Shown: positions 1 to 6,198 of the stretch, piece by piece
Numbering within the stretch: the first letter of the stretch is position 1
Layout of the letters: each line of letters opens with the position of its first letter
Assembly: GCA_030054015.1 (NCBI GenBank)
Contig: JASGCR010000048.1
Coordinates: forward strand, 1-10,736
Length of the DNA: 10,736 nt
Source: Candidatus Symbiobacter sp.
GTDB lineage: Bacteria; Pseudomonadota; Alphaproteobacteria; Elsterales; Elsteraceae
Direction of reading: 5' to 3'
Translations under genes and position numbers: made by a program
Notes under the pieces: model-generated
The model's input: the letters and a program-made list of their open reading frames with translations, nothing else
Told to the model about the DNA's origin: nothing
Databases searched by the model: none

Positions 1-440
1 CAACTCAGACTGCAAGCGGAAATCCGCTTGCAGTCTGGTGGGTAATGACGCTCTTTTTTTTTGGCGTCTCAGTTATAGGGTGTCATTACCCGCCACATTA
101 TCCGTTTACGGATAATGTGAGTCGGGGCCTGTCCCCCGCCAATGTCGTAGACATTGGTCGGGGGAAAGCCCCCAGGCGTATTATTCCTTAAAACTCCTGG
201 GGGATTACCCAACTCAGACTGCAAGCGGCAATCCGCTTGCAGTCTGGTGGGTAATGACGCTCTTTTTTTTGGCGTCTCAGTTATAGGGCGTCATTACCCG
301 CCACATTATCCGTTTACGGATAATGTGAGTCGGGTAATCCCCCAGGGGTATTGTTCCTTAAAACTCCTGGGGGATTACCCAACTCAGACTGCAAGCGGCA
401 ATCCGCTTGCAGTCTGGTGGGTAATGACGCTCTTTTTTTG
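1..440. repeat. Mosaic of nested palindromic repeats (no gene)
   Basis: This gene-free stretch is built from palindromic blocks reused in tandem. Block A is a 14-15 bp stem (arms 6-20/23-37, 215-228/233-246, 385-398/403-416) followed each time by GGGTAATGACGC and a T-run. Block B, starting GGCGTCTCAG, occurs twice (about 64-126 and 271-334). Within it CACATTATCCG and its complement form a perfect 11-bp stem with a TTTA loop (94-104/109-119). GGGTAATGACG pairs with the later CATTACCC arm (40-49/82-91; 249-260/288-299), enclosing the T-rich segment. Block C is a 15-bp stem (332-346/366-380) with a 19-nt loop. Copy 1 has an extra palindrome at 132-165 in the place of the left arm of C. No credible coding frame crosses it, and the long frame at 154-906 is antisense to the TPR gene. 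It may end or separate transcripts, but no classical hairpin plus immediate U-tract is seen except with the T-runs near 52-62 and 261-270. Confidence 0.85.
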
Positions 441-477
441 CCACTTAATCAGACTTTCCCTCACAAATGAAAAAATC

Positions 478-1614
478 TCACGAAACACTGGGCTGTTCGA
501 CTTGGACAATGGTGTCGGTCAGGGCAATCCAGCCCAAAAACCGCTCATACGGGGCGCGGGTTTGGTCAATCACCCGCCGCATGATGATGAGGGTTTGGCG
601 GGCGCCATTGCCGTCGCCCATTTCCCGCCAGGCCAGGGCCAGGGCGGAAAGCGATTTGGCCGCCAGAATCTCGGAATAGCCGGTGGCACGGGTGGCGCGG
701 TTAAAATCATGCGAGGAATCCAGCGCATATTGCCGGGCTTCGGGCAATTGTCGCAACATCGCCGCCCCGCGTGCCAAAAACGCCTCGGCCAGCGCGCGAT
801 CAAGCCCATCATTGACACTGCCGAGCAACCGCACCGCGGCATTTTGGTGACGCGCCGCCGTGGCATTATCGCCCAGCCGGACGTAGCCATTGACCAGCGC
901 GAATAAGGCGGCAATGCGTTCGCGGACGCTGCCCAGGGCATTGAGTTTGCCACTGGCATCATCGAGCAATTTCCTGGCATCATCGGGGCGTTGCAGTTTA
1001 ATCAGCACCCGCGCCAAAAACGGGTAAAATGTCGCCTGCGCCGCCGCATCGCCATTTTGCTGAGCATCGCGTTGCGCAAGATTGACCATGCCCGTCGCGG
1101 TTTCGGCATCGCCAATATCGGCAAAGGCCTCGGCCATGATCGCGTAATAAGATGTTTTGCCAAAAGCCGGCGGAGGCGGCTTCTCGCCCTGGGCCGCCGC
1201 ACTCTCGGCATTGGCGAGCAGATTTTGCGCCATGGTACGCACCTGTTCAACATCGCCAAACCGCGCCAGACTGCGGCAAATTTGCGCCATTGCGTTGGTT
1301 TTCCAATAATAATCAAGATTGGACAGGCTGATACTTTGCTCGTAAATGAGCAAGGCCTGGCGCAGCGCGTCACGCGCGGCGGGCGAGGGCGGATGCCGCA
1401 CCAAGGGCTGCACCACACCAGGCGGCGGTTGCGGGGTGGTTTGGGCCTGAACCGGAGCCGTGCCAAGACCAGCCCAAGCCAAAACCATGAGGGCTGCCAC
1501 CACCCGCCCGCTCCAGCCCAGCCGCCGCTCGGTCAGACCGGTCGGTTGTGTGGAGATGTTGTGCGTCTGGGGTTGCAAGGGAGGTTTCATCTGCTTATAT
1601 GTAATCCTGGACAT
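478..1614 (-). CDS. Exported TPR-like helical repeat protein
   Basis: The product has 378 residues. A hydrophobic stretch at residues 38-57 ending in APVQA, just before QTTPQPPP, looks like a signal peptide with an AxA-type cleavage site after a long basic n-region; a signal anchor is the alternative. The mature part is almost all alpha-helix, with repeating Ala/Leu-rich helical pairs of TPR style: around 85-140 (segments like SLARFGDVEQ), 155-220 (ADIGDAETA, KLQRPDDARKLL), 235-265 (YVRLGDNATAARH) and 325-365 (WREMGDGNGARQTL). The G-D/P-x-x-x-A spacing is typical of TPR motifs. TPR proteins usually act as scaffolds; no enzymatic motif is seen, so the function, probably periplasmic, is unknown. 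The first ATG is at 1614; an alternative ATG at 1590 gives a shorter n-region. Neither has a clear Shine-Dalgarno, and a promoter-like element lies only about 10 nt upstream of 1614, so a very short leader is possible. It is divergent from the ygfZ-like gene, with only 42 bp between them. Confidence 0.8.
   Translation of the reverse strand: MSRITYKQMKPPLQPQTHNISTQPTGLTERRLGWSGRVVAALMVLAWAGLGTAPVQAQTTPQPPPGVVQPLVRHPPSPAARDALRQALLIYEQSISLSNLDYYWKTNAMAQICRSLARFGDVEQVRTMAQNLLANAESAAAQGEKPPPPAFGKTSYYAIMAEAFADIGDAETATGMVNLAQRDAQQNGDAAAQATFYPFLARVLIKLQRPDDARKLLDDASGKLNALGSVRERIAALFALVNGYVRLGDNATAARHQNAAVRLLGSVNDGLDRALAEAFLARGAAMLRQLPEARQYALDSSHDFNRATRATGYSEILAAKSLSALALAWREMGDGNGARQTLIIMRRVIDQTRAPYERFLGWIALTDTIVQVEQPSVS
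1573..1601 (+). promoter_or_regulatory. Candidate promoter of the ygfZ-like gene
   Basis: TTGCAA (1573-1578) and TATATG (1596-1601) are spaced by 17 nt and lie inside the 5' end of the divergent TPR gene. The -35 hexamer is identical to that of the yajC promoter candidate. The leader to the ATG at 1657 would be about 50 nt. With only 42 bp between the two start codons, the divergent promoters must overlap coding sequence. Confidence 0.35.
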
Positions 1615-1624
1615 TTTTTTTGCG

Positions 1625-1653
1625 TGAATAGTAAAGAAAAATTAAGCGAGCAA
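1625..1653 (-). promoter_or_regulatory. Candidate promoter of the TPR gene
   Basis: On the minus strand TTGCTC (1648-1653) and TATTCA (1625-1630) are separated by exactly 17 nt. Each hexamer matches the sigma-70 consensus at only three positions, but the spacing is ideal. Initiation would fall near 1618, only about 4 nt before the ATG at 1614, which fits the absence of a ribosome-binding site. Confidence 0.3.
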
Positions 1654-1656
1654 GCC

Positions 1657-2568
1657 ATGACATTAACACAAAATACGCCAGCAAAGCTTGGATTAATTTT
1701 CAATCCGACGATACCCGATAAAGATCGGCCATTATATATTTTTCCGCCGCAGCAACGGGCGATTTTGCGCCTGACGGGGGAGGATCGTTATACATTCCTT
1801 AACGGCTTGGTGACCAAGGAAATTTCGCCAAAAGCGTTGGCGCGGGCCGCAACAATCCCCTGCCTGTTTTTAACCCCGCAAGGGCGGTTTGTCCAAGAAT
1901 TATGGCTGGCCGATTTTGACCAGGCGTTGTGGATGCTCACGGCGGGCGAAAATCTGGCCGATTTTATGGCGCAATTGCTCCGCTATAAATTGCGGGCTAA
2001 AATTGCGCTTGAGCATTTGGCGGCGGGACGGGCGGCTTTGTCGTCGCTGGCGGGCGGCGGTTATGCCTGGCATTATGTCCCCGCCGATAGGGTGGCGGAA
2101 AGCGCGGCGGTTTCTGATGCGGCACTCTGGCGGGAGTATGAATTGGCTCGGATTCGCGCAACCATCCCCGATGGCGGGCGCGATTTGCTGCGCGGCGAGT
2201 CTCATCCTTTGGAATATAATTACGATATTTTGCCGCATCCCGCGATTGATTGGGACAAAGGTTGCTATATGGGACAAGAAGTCACCGCCCGCACCCATTA
2301 TCGTGGCCTGGTTAAATTTCGGCTATTTACGGTGGAGTTTTCGGAGTTTTCGGCGTTTTCGGAGTTTTCGCCCGATGCGGTTGCGCCGGTTTTTGGGTCA
2401 GTGATTACCGACGCAACTGGCACGGAAATCGGTTCGTTATGCACACGGGCGGGGGGTTTTGCCCTGGCTCATTTGCGGGTCGATGCGGCTAAGTCGGCGG
2501 GCGCGGTTTTGGCGTGTGGTGGGGTGGGTCTGCGGCTTCATTGGCCAAAATATTTCGTATTTGATTAA
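1657..2568 (+). CDS. ygfZ: YgfZ/Iba57-type folate-binding Fe-S maintenance protein
   Basis: This 303-residue protein belongs to the YgfZ/GcvT-like family. The signature KGCYMGQE is at residues 201-208 and is followed by VTARTHYRG, as usual in YgfZ and mitochondrial Iba57; the Cys of this motif is the conserved functional residue. The N-terminal part (LTGEDRYTFLNGLVT, 39-53; TPQGRF, 73-78) fits the folate-binding GcvT fold. Family members help assembly or repair of certain [4Fe-4S] enzymes in a tetrahydrofolate-dependent way in the cytoplasm. The ATG at 1657 is chosen because homologous sequence begins soon after it; a GTG at 1624 is in frame but has no better ribosome-binding site. Residues 227-238 are a short Glu/Ala-Phe-Ser tandem repeat encoded by four 9-nt units, lying between the signature domain and the C-terminal beta-barrel part. 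The last 80 bp overlap the convergent DUF2335 gene. Confidence 0.9.
   Translation: MTLTQNTPAKLGLIFNPTIPDKDRPLYIFPPQQRAILRLTGEDRYTFLNGLVTKEISPKALARAATIPCLFLTPQGRFVQELWLADFDQALWMLTAGENLADFMAQLLRYKLRAKIALEHLAAGRAALSSLAGGGYAWHYVPADRVAESAAVSDAALWREYELARIRATIPDGGRDLLRGESHPLEYNYDILPHPAIDWDKGCYMGQEVTARTHYRGLVKFRLFTVEFSEFSAFSEFSPDAVAPVFGSVITDATGTEIGSLCTRAGGFALAHLRVDAAKSAGAVLACGGVGLRLHWPKYFVFD
2334..2369 (+). repeat. Four 9-nt tandem units inside ygfZ
   Basis: The unit GGAGTTTTC occurs four times head to tail (2334, 2343, 2352, 2361), the third copy with one change (GGCGTTTTC). Since 9 is a multiple of three the reading frame is kept, and the protein gains the pattern EFS-EFS-AFS-EFS. It looks like slipped-strand expansion in a tolerant interdomain linker. 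Confidence 0.9.
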
Positions 2569-3031
2569 TTTGGTTTTGACCGCCCGATTGATGCCATAAT
2601 AAATTTCCAGCAACCAATATAAAGTTGCCCGATGCCAAACACACGGCCACCGCCACATGTCCAAGATAGAGTGAATATGCCGCCAAACCAAAAAATGCAA
2701 GAGAAAAATAGAGCGAAAAATGTTGACCACGGTTGCGCCCTTCCTTTTCACTTTGCGAATCATTTTTTTCGAGTTCCCGACGTTGCGCCCCTTCTTTTTT
2801 CCATTCTTCAACAATGTCATTAAAAAGATTCTGATCTAATTTTTTGTATTCGCTTAGTAAATCAGCCGGTGGTAAAAAATTTTCGGTTTCCCAATAACTA
2901 ACATCTGCACGGAAATGCAAATTGCGCCGATGTTCGTTTTTCAAATTTTCGGGTATGATTTCACGTGCCGCGATTATTTCGTGCGGTTGTTTTCCATCTG
3001 AATCACTCGGCGGCAACGTATTTGTACTCAT
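2489..3031 (-). CDS. DUF2335-type small membrane protein
   Basis: The product has 180 residues. The central motif LPPADLLSEYKKL (residues 53-65), then a charged Glu/Lys/Arg stretch (76-100) and RGQHFSLYFS leading into two closely spaced membrane helices (about 105-123 and 125-146), match the layout of the DUF2335 family. In that family a P-P-x-x-L-x-x-Y segment precedes a helix and a hairpin of two transmembrane segments. The function of DUF2335 is not established. The start at 3031 is supported by GGAGAGG about 6 nt upstream. The same frame stays open upstream for 71 codons, but those lie in a MITE-like repeat and do not look like protein. The last 25 or so residues (Pro/His-rich) are encoded antisense to the ygfZ 3' end and lie outside the family core, so they may be a run-on tail. 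Its own promoter is not evident; the insertion at 3072-3299 lies immediately upstream. Confidence 0.75.
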   Translation of the reverse strand: MSTNTLPPSDSDGKQPHEIIAAREIIPENLKNEHRRNLHFRADVSYWETENFLPPADLLSEYKKLDQNLFNDIVEEWKKEGAQRRELEKNDSQSEKEGRNRGQHFSLYFSLAFFGLAAYSLYLGHVAVAVCLASGNFILVAGNLLWHQSGGQNQINQIRNILANEAADPPHHTPKPRPPT

Positions 3032-3071
3032 ATAGAGCCTCTCCAAAATTAAGGTTAATAGTTTCAGTGAG

Positions 3072-3299
3072 CTAGACCTCCCCTTCCTGCTTAGGGAAGG
3101 TCTGAATAAGTCCCTCTTTTGCCAAAAGAACGGCGCATTTGCGAGCGGCTGCATCGAAACCGCGAAGCAATCCAGTAACATCCTGAAATTGCTAGATTTT
3201 TCTGGATTGCTTCGCGGGCGTAAACGCCCGCTCGCAAATGCCATTTTTTTGTTTTTGATACTTGTTCAGAGTATCCCTAAGCAGGAAGGGGAGGTCTAG
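3072..3299. mobile_element. MITE-like element with 26-bp perfect terminal inverted repeats
   Basis: The ends 3072-3097 and 3274-3299 are perfect 26-bp inverted repeats starting CTAGACCTCCCC. Inside are two more perfect nested stems: 14 bp (3134-3147/3228-3241, GCATTTGCGAGCGG) and 15 bp (3161-3175/3202-3216, CGCGAAGCAATCCAG). GGGCGTAAACGCCC at 3216-3229 forms a small hairpin within the right arm. The element has no transposase. The outermost CTAG is itself palindromic, so it may be a 4-bp target duplication, as made by IS5-group elements (YTAR targets), flanking a 22-bp repeat. That assignment is inference. The element sits between two minus-strand membrane-protein genes and ends about 40 bp before the DUF2335 start codon. 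Confidence 0.8.
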
Positions 3300-3370
3300 T
3301 AGGGTGTAATTATTAGGTTTTTATTTTTTTAAAGGGAATAATTTTTAATCAGACTCTTGCGATGCTCCGG

Positions 3371-3904
3371 CTATTTCTGCAAAAGGGACTTAAGACTTAT
3401 AACTTCTTTCTCTTTTTCTTTTAGTCTTTGTCTCGAATAAAAATACAAAATTATATGACATAGTCCATTAATAAATGCGCTAAAAACAAATAAAAAGGTG
3501 AAAGAATGATCGTTGAAAAAATGACTATAAACGGACAACATTCCTATCTCAATCAAATAAGCGGTGCTTACAATAAAAAGGGACGCAAAAAACATGAGTA
3601 AAACGCTCAATAAAAGCAATACTCGCAAAATTTCCCTACGTTTTTGTATTAAACGAACTATATATTTTTTTATTTTTGAGCCTTCGTAATTCGACCCAAA
3701 TTCATTAAGTTGCGCTGAATTATTTGCAATCACGACACCCCGCCCATCCAAAACCCGCTTAAAATCCCCGCCGATTTTTTGCCAATCGCGGCTCCAGGCC
3801 GCGCCAACGCTGCGCGGGGCATGGGGCAGCAAAGGCCGGGAATCACCAAAAAAATTCCCCAGCGAGCCGAAACCGTTCAAAATGTGGCGTAATATGCGTG
3901 TCAT
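3371..3904 (-). CDS. Hypothetical two-helix membrane protein with charged C-terminal tail
   Basis: No family is recognised. From the ATG at 3904 the protein has 177 residues. It starts with a soluble N-terminal half (1-90), then has two strongly hydrophobic segments at about 93-118 and 133-155. A short Lys/Glu-rich tail (158-177, RQRLKEKEKEVISLKSLLQK) is likely coiled coil and cytoplasmic. Base composition changes along the gene: the first 190 or so bases look like the GC-richer core genome, the rest is AT-rich like the accessory genes, which could mean a fusion or a recombined 3' part. A TTG at 3925 would add seven residues, but a well-formed promoter (3911-3939) places transcription start at or beside the A of the 3904 ATG, so a leaderless message is the simplest reading. 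It is divergent from yajC and lies upstream of, and in the same direction as, the DUF2335 gene, with the MITE-like element between them. Confidence 0.6.
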   Translation of the reverse strand: MTRILRHILNGFGSLGNFFGDSRPLLPHAPRSVGAAWSRDWQKIGGDFKRVLDGRGVVIANNSAQLNEFGSNYEGSKIKKYIVRLIQKRREILRVLLLLSVLLMFFASLFIVSTAYLIEIGMLSVYSHFFNDHSFTFLFVFSAFINGLCHIILYFYSRQRLKEKEKEVISLKSLLQK

Positions 3905-3910
3905 AAAGCC

Positions 3911-3939
3911 ATAATATAACGCCAAATCCGCCCAATCAA
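3911..3939 (-). promoter_or_regulatory. Promoter of the 3371-3904 gene, probably leaderless
   Basis: The minus strand has TTGATT (3934-3939), a 17-nt spacer and TATTAT (3911-3916; five of six consensus bases). Six bases separate the end of the -10 box from the ATG at 3904, so the expected first transcribed base coincides with the start codon. Confidence 0.5.
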
Positions 3940-3980
3940 GCGAAAATTCACGTTAAAATCATCCAACCTGACAAACAAGG

Positions 3981-4008
3981 TTGCAACTCGCAAAAAAATG
4001 GCTATAGT
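3981..4008 (+). promoter_or_regulatory. Candidate promoter of the yajC-secD-secF operon
   Basis: TTGCAA (3981-3986) and TATAGT (4003-4008) are spaced by 16 nt, with five of six matches in the -10 box. Initiation near 4015 would give a leader of about 34 nt, which includes an AGGA ribosome-binding sequence 11-14 nt before the yajC ATG. Confidence 0.5.
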
Positions 4009-4048
4009 CTGATTACAAAATGCGAAACCCATATTAGGAATCCAACCG

Positions 4049-4531
4049 ATGCGTCACTTTTTCCCATCCCGTCCTTATCTCTTTGCCCTTGCGGCCTTGG
4101 TCGTGGGCTTAGGAGCGATACCGTACCAGTCCGCCCTGGCCCAAGCCGCCGCCCCGGAATTCAGTTTCTTTGACCCGCAAATTATGATGTTGGTCTTGGT
4201 GTTTGCGGTGTTTTATTTCATTGTGTTTCGCCCGCAACAGCAAAAAGCCAAACGCCACCGCGAGATGCTCAAAGCCCTGAAACGCGGCGACAAAGTCCTC
4301 ACGGCGGGCGGCATTCTCGGCACGGTGGTGAAATTGGTCGATGAGACCGAAGTTTTGGTCGAAATATCCCCCAACGTACAAGTACACATCGTACGCTCGA
4401 CCATTGCCGAAACCATCCAACCGCAAATTGCCAAATCTGATGCCGCCAACAGCAACGAAACCAAAGCCGCAGCGTCGAACAATGCGGGCGGTATGTTGTC
4501 GGGCCTGGCTTTTTGGCGCAAAAAAGATTAG
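4049..4531 (+). CDS. yajC: Sec translocase accessory subunit YajC
   Basis: The product has 160 residues. It contains the YajC signature: one membrane helix (about 44-60) ending in FRPQQQKAKRH (60-70), then a small cytoplasmic beta domain with GDKVLTAGGILG (80-91) and the V-x-V-x-I-x-P strand region (103-120). YajC associates with SecD and SecF and assists Sec-dependent export. It is longer than the roughly 110 residues of the E. coli protein. An extra hydrophobic N-terminal segment (10-32, ending SALAQAAAP) could be a cleavable signal peptide, an arrangement seen in some alphaproteobacterial YajC proteins. An Asn/Ala-rich low-complexity C-terminal stretch (130-150) makes up the rest. It is the first gene of the operon and is followed by secD after 21 bp. 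Confidence 0.95.
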   Translation: MRHFFPSRPYLFALAALVVGLGAIPYQSALAQAAAPEFSFFDPQIMMLVLVFAVFYFIVFRPQQQKAKRHREMLKALKRGDKVLTAGGILGTVVKLVDETEVLVEISPNVQVHIVRSTIAETIQPQIAKSDAANSNETKAAASNNAGGMLSGLAFWRKKD

Positions 4532-4552
4532 TCGGGAAATGGCGACAGCATC

Positions 4553-6151
4553 ATGATTTACATTGCGCGTTGGCGGATTTGGACGATTATCGCCGTGATT
4601 TCGGCTTCCATCCTGGTGTCGGTGCCGAATGTCATTCCGGCCTCGGTCTTAGAACGCTGGTCGGGATATTTGCCGTCCCGCACCCTAAGCCTGGGGCTGG
4701 ATTTGCAAGGCGGCTCGCATCTGTTGTTCCAATTGGATTTTGACACGATTCTGTCGGAACGCTTTGCGAGCCTTGGCGATACGGTGCGCAGTGAACTCGC
4801 CCGCGAATCGATTGCCATCACCGATTTCACCACCCAAGGGACATCGATGCGTTTTCGCCTGGCCGATCCAGGCCAGAGCGAGGCCCTGCGCAAGACTCTC
4901 CGCCAAATCGATGAATTAATGCAAATAAGTGTCAGCGATGGCATGATCACCGCCACCCAAACCTTGCCGATGCAGCAAGCCATCCGCGACCAGGCGATGC
5001 GGCAATCGATTGAAATTATCCGCCGCCGCATCGATGAAACCGGCACCCGCGAGCCATCCATTGAACAACAAGGCGGCGACCGTATATTGGTGCAATTGCC
5101 CGGCGTGCGTGACCCCGAACGGATTAAACAATTGATCGGCACCACCGCGCGTCTGACTTTTCGCTTGGTGGATACCACCGCGACGCCTGAGGATGTGCAA
5201 AATAACCGCCCCCCCGCCGGGTCGGATTTGTTGATCTATGACGATGGTCGCAACAAGGCGGCGACGGCGAACGGGGTACAATCGCCGCCGGAGAAGATTG
5301 CCGTACGCAAACGGATTATGGTGAGCGGCGATAAATTGGTCGATGCCAAGCCAGGTTTCGGCCAGGACGGCCAGCCCATCATTAATTTCCATTTTGATTC
5401 GTTGGGGGCGCGGGCTTTTGGCGATGCCACCACCGACAATGTCGGCAAGCCTTTTGCCATTGTGTTGGACAATAAAGTCTTGTCGGCTCCGGTCATACGC
5501 GAGCCCATTCCGGGGGGGCGAGGGCAAATTTCGGGCAATTTCACCACCCAATCGGCCAATGATTTGGCGATTTTATTGCGCGCCGGGGCTTTGCCCGCCC
5601 CATTGCAAGTCATCGAAGAGCGTTCGGTCGGGCCGGGACTTGGGGCCGATTCGATCCGCGCCGGGGTGATTGCCTGTGTGCTTGGGTTTGTTTCGGTCGC
5701 GGTGTTAATGCTGGTGATTTATGGCCGATTCGGGTTGTTGGCGAATTTGGCCTTGATCGTCAATTTGCTGCTCATCATCGCCGCCATGACTTTGTTGCAA
5801 GCGACTTTGACCCTGCCGGGTATAGCGGGCATTGTCCTCACTATGGGGATTGCGGTTGACTCGAACGTGCTGATTTTCGAGCGCATCCGCGAGGAAGAAA
5901 AATTGGGGCGCGGGGTAATTGGCTCGCTCGATCAAGGGTTTAAGCGCGCTTTGGCGGCAATTGTCGACAGCAATGTGACGACCCTGGTCGCCACATTGTT
6001 CCTGTACGTGTTTGGCAGCGGCCCGGTCCGCGGTTTTGCCATTACCCTCACGATTGGGATTTTGGCCTCGATGTTCACCGCCGTTACTTTGACCCATTTC
6101 TTGATGGTGATGTGGCTGCGACTCTATCGCCCCAAAAAATTATTGGCCTAA
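4553..6151 (+). CDS. secD: Protein-export membrane protein SecD
   Basis: The product has 532 residues, full length for a separate SecD. In order: the first membrane helix (about 8-27); GLDLQGGSHLL (48-58), the D1 motif; the large periplasmic P1 region, including RRIDETGTREPSIEQQGGDRI around 158-178; a second periplasmic part with VLDNKVLSAPVI (304-315) and GNFTTQSANDLAILLRAGALP (328-348); then five further helices between about 368 and 522. GIAVDSNVLIFERIREE (432-448) holds the conserved membrane Asp (436) linked to proton use in SecDF. SecD with SecF uses the proton motive force to pull exported proteins out of SecYEG on the periplasmic side. The ATG at 4553 lies 21 bp after yajC; a weak GGAA lies about 16 nt upstream, so translational coupling to yajC is likely. 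Confidence 0.97.
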   Translation: MIYIARWRIWTIIAVISASILVSVPNVIPASVLERWSGYLPSRTLSLGLDLQGGSHLLFQLDFDTILSERFASLGDTVRSELARESIAITDFTTQGTSMRFRLADPGQSEALRKTLRQIDELMQISVSDGMITATQTLPMQQAIRDQAMRQSIEIIRRRIDETGTREPSIEQQGGDRILVQLPGVRDPERIKQLIGTTARLTFRLVDTTATPEDVQNNRPPAGSDLLIYDDGRNKAATANGVQSPPEKIAVRKRIMVSGDKLVDAKPGFGQDGQPIINFHFDSLGARAFGDATTDNVGKPFAIVLDNKVLSAPVIREPIPGGRGQISGNFTTQSANDLAILLRAGALPAPLQVIEERSVGPGLGADSIRAGVIACVLGFVSVAVLMLVIYGRFGLLANLALIVNLLLIIAAMTLLQATLTLPGIAGIVLTMGIAVDSNVLIFERIREEEKLGRGVIGSLDQGFKRALAAIVDSNVTTLVATLFLYVFGSGPVRGFAITLTIGILASMFTAVTLTHFLMVMWLRLYRPKKLLA

Positions 6152-6198
6152 CCCGTCTCAATTCCTGCCTCCCCTAAAAATACGACAAGAGAGAAAAA

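Noticed and set aside
1..440. CRISPR array
   Set aside because: Repeats are few, palindromic, of unequal spacing and without unique spacers of constant length; no cas gene is present.
154..906. Plus-strand 250-codon open frame
   Set aside because: It begins in the palindromic repeats and is then antisense to the TPR gene; its composition is that of a shadow frame and there is no ribosome-binding site.
991..1656. Upstream extension of the ygfZ frame
   Set aside because: The open frame continues far upstream but is antisense to the TPR gene, and YgfZ homology starts only after 1657.
3032..3244. Extended N-terminus of the DUF2335 protein
   Set aside because: It is the translation of the MITE-like element, and a good GGAGAGG fixes the start at 3031. 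Kept only as a low-interest observation.
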